Below, in pieces: positions 57,491 through 64,000 of a stretch of DNA of 64,000 nucleotides (position 1 is its first letter; each line of letters opens with the position of its first letter). The position numbers and the translations under genes are program-made. The notes beneath the pieces were generated by a model, which was not told where the DNA came from, did no database searches, and saw only the letters and a list, made by a program, of their open reading frames with translations. The stretch is from Pseudovirgaria hyperparasitica (taxonomy: Eukaryota > Ascomycota > Dothideomycetes > Acrospermales > Acrospermaceae). The DNA lies in assembly GCF_010093815.1 (NCBI RefSeq), contig NW_022985553.1:3511-67510 (forward strand). Reading direction: 5' to 3'.

Positions 57491-60400
57491 CTAGATTGGT
57501 GACGACGTCCCCGCGATACCGAGCATAGATGGGATGGGCTTGCGTTTGGCTTTGACTTGAGCGACGCGTGGTACGCCTTGGATGACGCGAGGCTCTTTCA
57601 TAAAGCGCTTGTCAAGTTGATCGGGGACTTTGAACGGTGTTGATTAGACATGGCTCGACGCGGCGCGAAGATATAGACTTACTACGGCTGATGACTTCTC
57701 GGTAGTCGCCTGGAACACGGCCGTTGGGTGGAGATGCTGCGGCAGAGCGCCACAGGTGATTTGACTTGTCCGAGAGGAAATCGATATCTGTGCCAAATAT
57801 TAGCGACGCATGTTGATAGAGACAGAGGCGTACTGACTTGATCTGCCGAAAAAGGATGCCTTCCCACGGTTACGTTTCGACAGGATGACCTCGTCAAAAA
57901 GACGTACGCTCGGGTTATCGCTCCGCATAGATTCGCGCTCGTGGATGAACTCGTTGAAGGCTGGGGTGAATCAGCATATTGAATGGGACCTTGTAGACAG
58001 AACATACCTTGAGTTTGCTGCAGCATGCTCATATATTGAGAGTTTTCGTGTGGCATGCTGCGTAAGAAGCCATTCATATTGAAAGAATACATGAGACCAG
58101 ACTTCTTCTGAGCCGAGCTCGCAGGCGACATAAACTTTCGGTATGTGTAGAAAAGACTTGCGAAGCAGCGGACAAAGGCCGCACGCACCTGATCTTCATG
58201 AAAAGCGACCGGACATACGAGGCTCACTTGTGGAGCACAGCGACTATGGGCTACCATGCCACAGGCAGAACACCTGTAGAGTCCGTCGTCTGACTTCTCA
58301 TCGCATATGGAGCAATTGGACTTGTCGTCTTTAGGCCGCCATTGTAAGCAATGGCCCTCCACCCATTGGGTCGTGTCAGTGTTCCGTACAGGTTGCATGA
58401 GCATGTTTGGCATGATCGTCGATGCAGCTAGAGTAGAAGCAGCATATATCGATGGAGCATACTGGGAAGGAGCTCGAAATTCCGAACTTAGTGACGAAGT
58501 TGACAGGCTTGGATTGTGGCCGAGATGAGAAGGTTGACTGGGTCGGCGAAGAGTCGGCACGCGGTCCATGTTGAATGATGAGCTTCTGCGCGACATGGCA
58601 TCAAAGTGACCTGAGCGTTTCTCGCGAAGATTGGCCTGAAGTGAGTATGCCGAGTCACTTCTCGAGACCGGGGTGGTTGGTATAGGTGGTGGAAACATCG
58701 TTGAAGTTGGAGAGCTCCTCGGAGAAGGCGGGGACGCATTTGTTTTTGTTGTGCAACTTGTCGTCGGCCTATCGGACCCACGACTATTTTCTCTTCGCGA
58801 CTGGAGGAAAGCATTGAAGATGATGGTCTTTGGGCCAGCAGCTGGCATATTGGACCCGAAAGCAGACGAGCTAAGGCCGGCATAGGTCGATAGTGTCGAA
58901 TTAGGGGCATTTGCAGTGAATACAGCAGTGTTCTCCGAAGTGAACGAGTCATACGGGAATGCTTCCTGAGCATATGCAGGAGGGCCTGTTGGTACGCCGT
59001 AACGGATATGATGCGAGGCTGCCAGTTGTAGGATGGACATTAGCTTTCGTCTTTGCTGGCGCGGCAAAGGTGTGGGTGGAATGGTGCTTTCAATCAAGTC
59101 GACGTCCAAGTCGACCAGAACAAAGTCATCTTCTGGCAATTCCACGTTTTCATATCGTCGTTCGATGCCTACGATATACGGACATGGCGCATCCAGAGCT
59201 TGGATTAAGCGGGCTGGGAGGACTGGGATGAGAATGCTTGCCCACTTGAGTGGATAGAGCAGATTGACCAGAGCTGCCGTTGCCAGATGCAACATTGCTG
59301 TGTGCGAGGAGAGAAATATGATACGGGACTCTGATAAGGCATACTCGAATAGAGTGACGATATTGGCGATGGAGAGAGAGCGGAAGAGGGCGAAGAGGTC
59401 GGTGTTCCGTGAGCCGGGTAACTCGTTGTTCGCCTCCTTGCGGGCATACAGTCTAAGCTCTCGTACGCCTAATTCGACCTGTGTCAGGCTGGATATGGGA
59501 CTGAGGGCCTCTGCACATAGGTTGACCACGTAACGTTCCAGTGGCTGCCACATGCCTATTTTTGGTGAGCTTGGTGGAACCCTCAGAACTGCCCCCTGGG
59601 TCATTGGCACGACCACGGCCCGAAGCCACTCTTTCCAGAAACTTGTCATGCCTGCCTCTCGGCCTAGGACACCGAATGCGCGAGGTATCCACAAGCCTGT
59701 TTCACCGTCTGTAAGACCTTCGATCTTGGAAGCTGCGCCATGCCGAACAGGCCGGAGCAGATCTGTCATGAGTGAGATTTTCTCCTCGACTGCGCTGATG
59801 TCGTCTTCAAGATTCTCTCGCTCGTCAGAGCCTGATGGTACTAATGGCAACTGACAAAGTAATTGGGACAACTTGGCGCGTTCTGCAGCCAATCTCTCAC
59901 CCAGGCTACTTGCAAGCTCTCGTTCCTCTCCCGACATGTTTGCACGCCTCCACTGTTCGCACTGTCTTTCAATTCCCTCTGCTGCTTCGCGTTTGAGTGG
60001 AAGCCAGATTGTGAGACAAATGCCATAAAGCTTTGTATTGTCGGCGCTGGTCATAGCAAAGCCATGCCACGTCGAGCGAGGTCGCTCGTCCGAAGACACA
60101 ACATTGATGTCATCCGGGAAGGCGAACATAGGAACATAATCGGGAAAAGGATTGCGTCTCTTGCCTTCGTCGATCATATCTGTTGACGGATAGCGATCCA
60201 GAAGCACGGGCTCGTACCGCCTCTTGAGTGGGTGCATATTCGGTTCGGTTTTGAAGGGTTGAGGGGTTGGAATGACGGAGTTGTAGTTGCTCATTCGTTT
60301 AGCAGTTCTCACAGAAGCTACACGTAGTCAGCCAAGTGCCAGACATGAATTATTTTGGAGACACCCAGGTTACAGTAGTAAACAGACTCACATTGCCGAT

Positions 60401-60989
60401 TGACAGAGGAAGCTCTCTTCATGCTGCTCATGCCTGATAGCCGTCGCCGCAGACTGCCTGCGACACTCGACCTCAAGTTATTGACATCTCTATCGTCAGA
60501 CACGATGCGCTGGGCTCGAGGTCTTGGCTTTGGTGTTTTGGTGGGTGTCACAGCTCCCGACTGAATGGATATTTCGTCCAGAAAGGATTCACGTTCAGAG
60601 GCGAATTTCCGCAATGCCTTGTCAAAGTCGGCCTCACTCAGGCCAGTACCACCAACCTGCACGGCCCGTATGGTTGCGCTGCTTCTATTGCTAGCCGTGG
60701 CAGTCTGCTCGAGGTTAATCATGCTGCCAATGGACTTTCTGGCATCCCAGCTCATTCGCACAGACTTTCGACGCTCTCCGTTCAGCGTGTCTGCAGCAGA
60801 AGGTGGACGCTCTGGACTTGTGTCCAAGGGGGCATCTTCTTCAATGGTGATATCCAGATTGTTCGGCATGGCGACGCCATTGCTTTGAGCTCTTTCATCG
60901 TAGACCTGTGTGGACTCAATTCCTGAAATGAAGAAGAAGTCGGCTAGTGGGGCACTGGAGGACTCGGAATCGGAGGCAATTGGAGCCAT
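57491..60989 (-). CDS. DENN (AEX-3) domain protein with C1-type zinc finger
   Basis: DENN proteins are exchange factors for Rab GTPases acting in membrane traffic. Five exons (60989-60392, 60317-58008, 57960-57838, 57787-57683, 57627-57491; introns 47-74 bp) give 1,090 residues. uDENN begins with PLADFFFISGIESTQVYDE and continues after a Ser-rich linker with PDYVPMFAFPDDINV and TKLYGICLTIWLPL. cDENN contains LFRSLSIANIVTLFEYALSE, YPLKWASILIPVLP and CPYIVGIERRY, then a DFVLVDLDVD strand. A Ser/Pro-rich stretch (about 500-650) leads to a C1-like finger with CSICDEKSDDGLYRCSACG and HSRCAPQVSLVCP, followed by a helical dDENN-like end. The start MAPIASDSES was chosen over an upstream non-ATG start. 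The partner Rab is unknown. Confidence 0.92.
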
Positions 60990-61414
60990 TGCGGAGATGA
61001 CGGACAAAGGAGAAATGGGCGATGGCTGATAAGGAGCAAGGGCGAAGAAGCGAAATGAGCGGACGAGCTCCAAGGGCCGAACAGATGAGAGGTGACGGTA
61101 TCAATCAATTCATCTGAATACCGGAGACCCGCTCGACGGTACCTGTGTAAGGTGTCGTGGCGGACGGGCAGCACAAGTAGTGACGGCTGTGCGAGCCGGA
61201 GGAGGTAGATTGGTGCGACAAAAACGGTTGGGATTGTATGTCGGGTGACAAACTGGCTAGCGCTTGGTGACAGGAACAGGATTAGGGCAGAGGCGCTGGT
61301 AAGGCTTTGCAGAAGACGTATCGGCGGTGTGACAGTAAGGGATGTGGTGGTGCGGTGAGAAGTATAGAAGAGCGTTGTGGTGTGGTGTGGTGTCTTGGTT
61401 TGGTTTGAGGGTTA

Positions 61415-61445
61415 GGGCGAGGGCGAGGGCGAGGGCGAGGGCGGA
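61415..61445. repeat. GGGCGA hexanucleotide repeat
   Basis: About five tandem copies of GGGCGA on the + strand (TCGCCC on the DENN strand), upstream of the DENN start. Confidence 0.85.
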
Positions 61446-61720
61446 GAGAGAGGTTGGCTCGGCGGAGTGGGCGAAGATGGTAATGTTGGCGGAATCTGTG
61501 GAGAGTCGCGACGAAAGTGTATAGGAGGAGATAAGTCGACGGAGGAAGTGGGTGAAGTGAGGGAGGAATGGGAGGAAGATGCAGTCTGATTGCGGTATCT
61601 CGTTCAGATATGGATGGGAGATGCACAGGGGACGCAGAACTAAAGAAGCTCGTCCCTCCCTCCTACCTTAGTGCCGCCGACTCCTACCCAGCTTTGGCCG
61701 TTTGACCGCGATTGTGTTCG

Positions 61721-61733
61721 CCCCCCCCCCCCC
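61721..61733. repeat. Poly-C run of 13
   Basis: Thirteen consecutive C, followed by T and six more C. Such runs are length-variable and often miscounted in assemblies. Confidence 0.9.
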
Positions 61734-62130
61734 TCCCCCCTCTCTTCTCTCTCCCTCTTTCGACAATCTGGCCTCAAAGTGTAGAAGAGAGGATTGGAGG
61801 AGGTGGTTAGGACAATGTTGTTGCTGTTGCTGTTGTTGTCGTTGACGACTTCAGTCTTTAGCATCAGCATCAGCATCAGATAAACAGTCAGTGGAGTGGC
61901 GTTATGTCGAATCCATGTTTGTTTGCTATGTAGTTCCTTGCCCCTACTCCCCAGAAAATAGTAGCCAGGCAGAGGCAGCTAATTAGGGACAAGAAGGTAA
62001 TATGACTATTATCTTCTCCATCCTTCCCATCTTTCCATCCTTGTTTGGTGTCACGGCGGCACAGGGACGTCTACCTAATCAAGGTATAGGTAGAGAGTCC
62101 TGGCCAGCAGAATCACGATTGTAGGTGTAT

Positions 62131-62152
62131 GTGTGTGTGTGTGTGTGTGTGT
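62131..62152. repeat. (GT)11 dinucleotide repeat
   Basis: Eleven GT units, preceded by an imperfect GTAGGTGTAT lead-in. Confidence 0.9.
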
Positions 62153-62677
62153 ACGTGCTAAACAGTCAGTGAGGATTCTGTTGATGACAGGCAGTATTAG
62201 CATAGAATGAATGCATTGATTGATATCAGTAGATGGAGTAATTAGAGTAATAGAGAGGCAACACTGCAAGCAGTAATTGATAGGTTAGTGGCGTCTGGCG
62301 TCTGGCGTACCCCAAGCGCGTCGGCTCGACTGGGCAGTGGGCGCTGGGCACTTGATGAGTGGGCGGGTGAGTGGCAGCTGGCCAGGACTGCCCGGCTGTG
62401 TGGGCTTTTGACTGGTTGACTGACTACTTACTGTATGCAGTCCAGCGCTCCAGGGCTCCAGCGCTGTATTACTGTCCCGGGCAGCAGACACTCTGACACC
62501 CCCCCTCCAGCCTAAAATGGCGCCCCTTGCTCCCTCTACTCCCTCTTTTTGGGGCTCTGGGTCTGCCGAGTCTGCCCCAAGTTGACCTGGTAGTTAACTA
62601 AGCTACAATATAGTCAATTAGTGGTATAATAGTACTGTGGTTGCTTCTCCAGGGCTGACTGCATACCTGGCATTCCC

Positions 62678-62698
62678 CAGTCAGTCAGTCAGTCAGTC
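62678..62698. repeat. (CAGT)5 tetranucleotide repeat
   Basis: Five tandem CAGT units in non-coding DNA; nearby CAGTCAGT/GACTGACT strings occur around 62,165 and 62,415. Confidence 0.85.
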
Positions 62699-64000
62699 GG
62701 ACAGTCTCTCATGATAATTACCTGTAATGATGATAGTAGTATTGCTACTCACCAATCGGCCAACAAGTCCAGACTGCAGCGCCAATTCATGCCCGCTCAC
62801 ATTCAACCCTATTCACCCTTCTAGGCCTGCTTAAACTTTGACTTCAACGCTCATCAAGAGTGCGTCGGCTGTCTCATCAGGCCTCTCCAAGTCTCGAAGC
62901 CGACATGTCCCATGGGTGCCACAGAGAGCAACAGGCAAATCAGCTGCCTCCAAATGAAACGATAGAGCCTAAATCTCTTCCTTATCGCTGCAGCTCTGCC
63001 ATTTCTTAGCGGCCCAGCTTGCCCCGGGCCATCCATAGGTACAGTATTAGTACTAGGTAAGTAGGAGGGTAAGTGTAAGGTAATACAGTAGTAGTGAATG
63101 ATTAACTACCCCAAGCTTTTACTTGTTTGAGTGCCTGCAAGTCATCCGCTCGCTCCGTCTCTCGTCTCCATAAACCCCCCCTCCCTTCCCTCTCCACCTC
63201 ACATGCAAACTTATACCGCTATCATCACAGTCAGCTCTCCTAACCTCACTTTTACCTCTGATCGTTCGTTCGAGAACCTTCATCACTGTTTACATGGACA
63301 ACCATATCATCGCGAGCGACTAATATGCCATTTACAAACACGACGCCGATTCCATCTCCACTCCCATCTAGCTTATCCTTAGACATGGTTACGTGTACAT
63401 ACGACTAGTGGCACTGTCGTGTGCCCATCTTCGCCAAGCTACCACGTCCATCTCGACCACGATGATTGTGCCGCTTTCTTGCTTCACACAATCAACAGCC
63501 ATTAATCTTTAAATATTCTATCAAGCGCAGCCAGCCATATCCACCTCTTCTTAATCCTTCCTGACTCGTAGTTTCCTTGCTGAAACTCCAGCTATCCTCC
63601 ACATACTTCACCACGCCCCAACCCAAAGCACACTGAGAGTCTGAGACAGTAACCGCGCTAGTTCTGCAGGAACACATGTCCACCAATGCCAGGTACCCTC
63701 CTTCGCTCATTGGCCGCCTTTCACCGCTCCAGCCTCGTCTTGACTTGAATGCTCTCTTCTTTACCTCCTCGACCTTACTCGTGTCGTATTTGACCTACTC
63801 GCAAGCTCCCTTATACTGACTCGTTCGTATAGATGATGAATGAATTATCATTGAAGCCCACCGAGTCGTCCTCGAACGTGCTTACATAGTACATGTCACC
63901 CCGGCGGATACGGGGAGTACGATAGCCGGTAGCTGTCCTTTGCAGTCTTCTGACCTTGCCTATATCTCTGTCTAATGCCACTACAAAAGCCGTTGAAGAT

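Larger units (their letters stand above)
60990..64000. other. 3 kb microsatellite-rich region without a recognisable gene
   Basis: Contains the DENN gene promoter and leader. Frames on both strands are short or low-complexity and match no family. Simple repeats are listed separately. It may be one large intergenic region or include a gene that starts beyond the right edge. Confidence 0.45.

Noticed and set aside
1-64000. CRISPR arrays, operons, riboswitches
   Set aside because: None seen, and none expected in a fungal nuclear sequence.

Overview
The window looks like nuclear DNA of a filamentous ascomycete (Pezizomycotina, most likely a Dothideomycete). Protein genes carry many 45-75 bp GT-AG introns, the recognisable proteins are fungal (PDR transporter, CFEM receptor, septin CDC10, RUD3, LTO1), and the first 13 kb shows heavy repeat-induced point mutation (RIP): TpA is very common while CpA and TpG are almost absent. 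No accession or species can be named from sequence alone. || Region 1 (1 to about 12,990) is an AT-rich, RIP-scarred repeat block. A Gypsy/chromovirus fossil on the + strand runs in from the left edge. It is split by a 5.3 kb LINE on the - strand (1704-6986) flanked by a perfect 9-bp target-site duplication. Beyond the Gypsy pol fossil lie further decayed repeats and a possible LTR (about 11,130-11,619). Composition switches to ordinary coding DNA within about 30 bases of the stop codon of the first gene. || Region 2 (13,016-29,188) is an accessory segment that resembles a small specialised-metabolism cluster: PDR-type ABC exporter (-), cytochrome P450 (+), a decayed second P450 (+), an HXXXD acyltransferase (+), a third P450 (-) and a CFEM-domain seven-helix receptor-like protein (+). 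No polyketide synthase, NRPS or terpene synthase is visible, so any core enzyme must lie outside the window, be lost, or be unrecognised. || Region 3 (29,189-61,000) is mostly conserved housekeeping sequence: LTO1 and RAD52 (divergent), RAE1, a glycerate-kinase-like TDA10 divergent from a tartrate/D-malate-type dehydrogenase, a decayed catalase-like gene, RUD3, GUK1, CDC10 divergent from mitochondrial ribosomal protein L32, SKI8, an unrecognised 404-residue protein, mevalonate diphosphate decarboxylase (ERG19/MVD1) divergent from a cytochrome c/c1 heme lyase, and a DENN-C1 protein. Exon models given here were joined by hand from GT-AG (one GC-AG) sites with frames checked; each sums to an exact multiple of three. 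|| Region 4 (61,000-64,000) has no recognisable gene and is full of microsatellites. || The most interesting points are the core-less tailoring/export cluster beside a RIP block, two decayed oxidative-enzyme genes, and the divergent dehydrogenase/glycerate kinase pair, which could convert tartrate to 3-phosphoglycerate.
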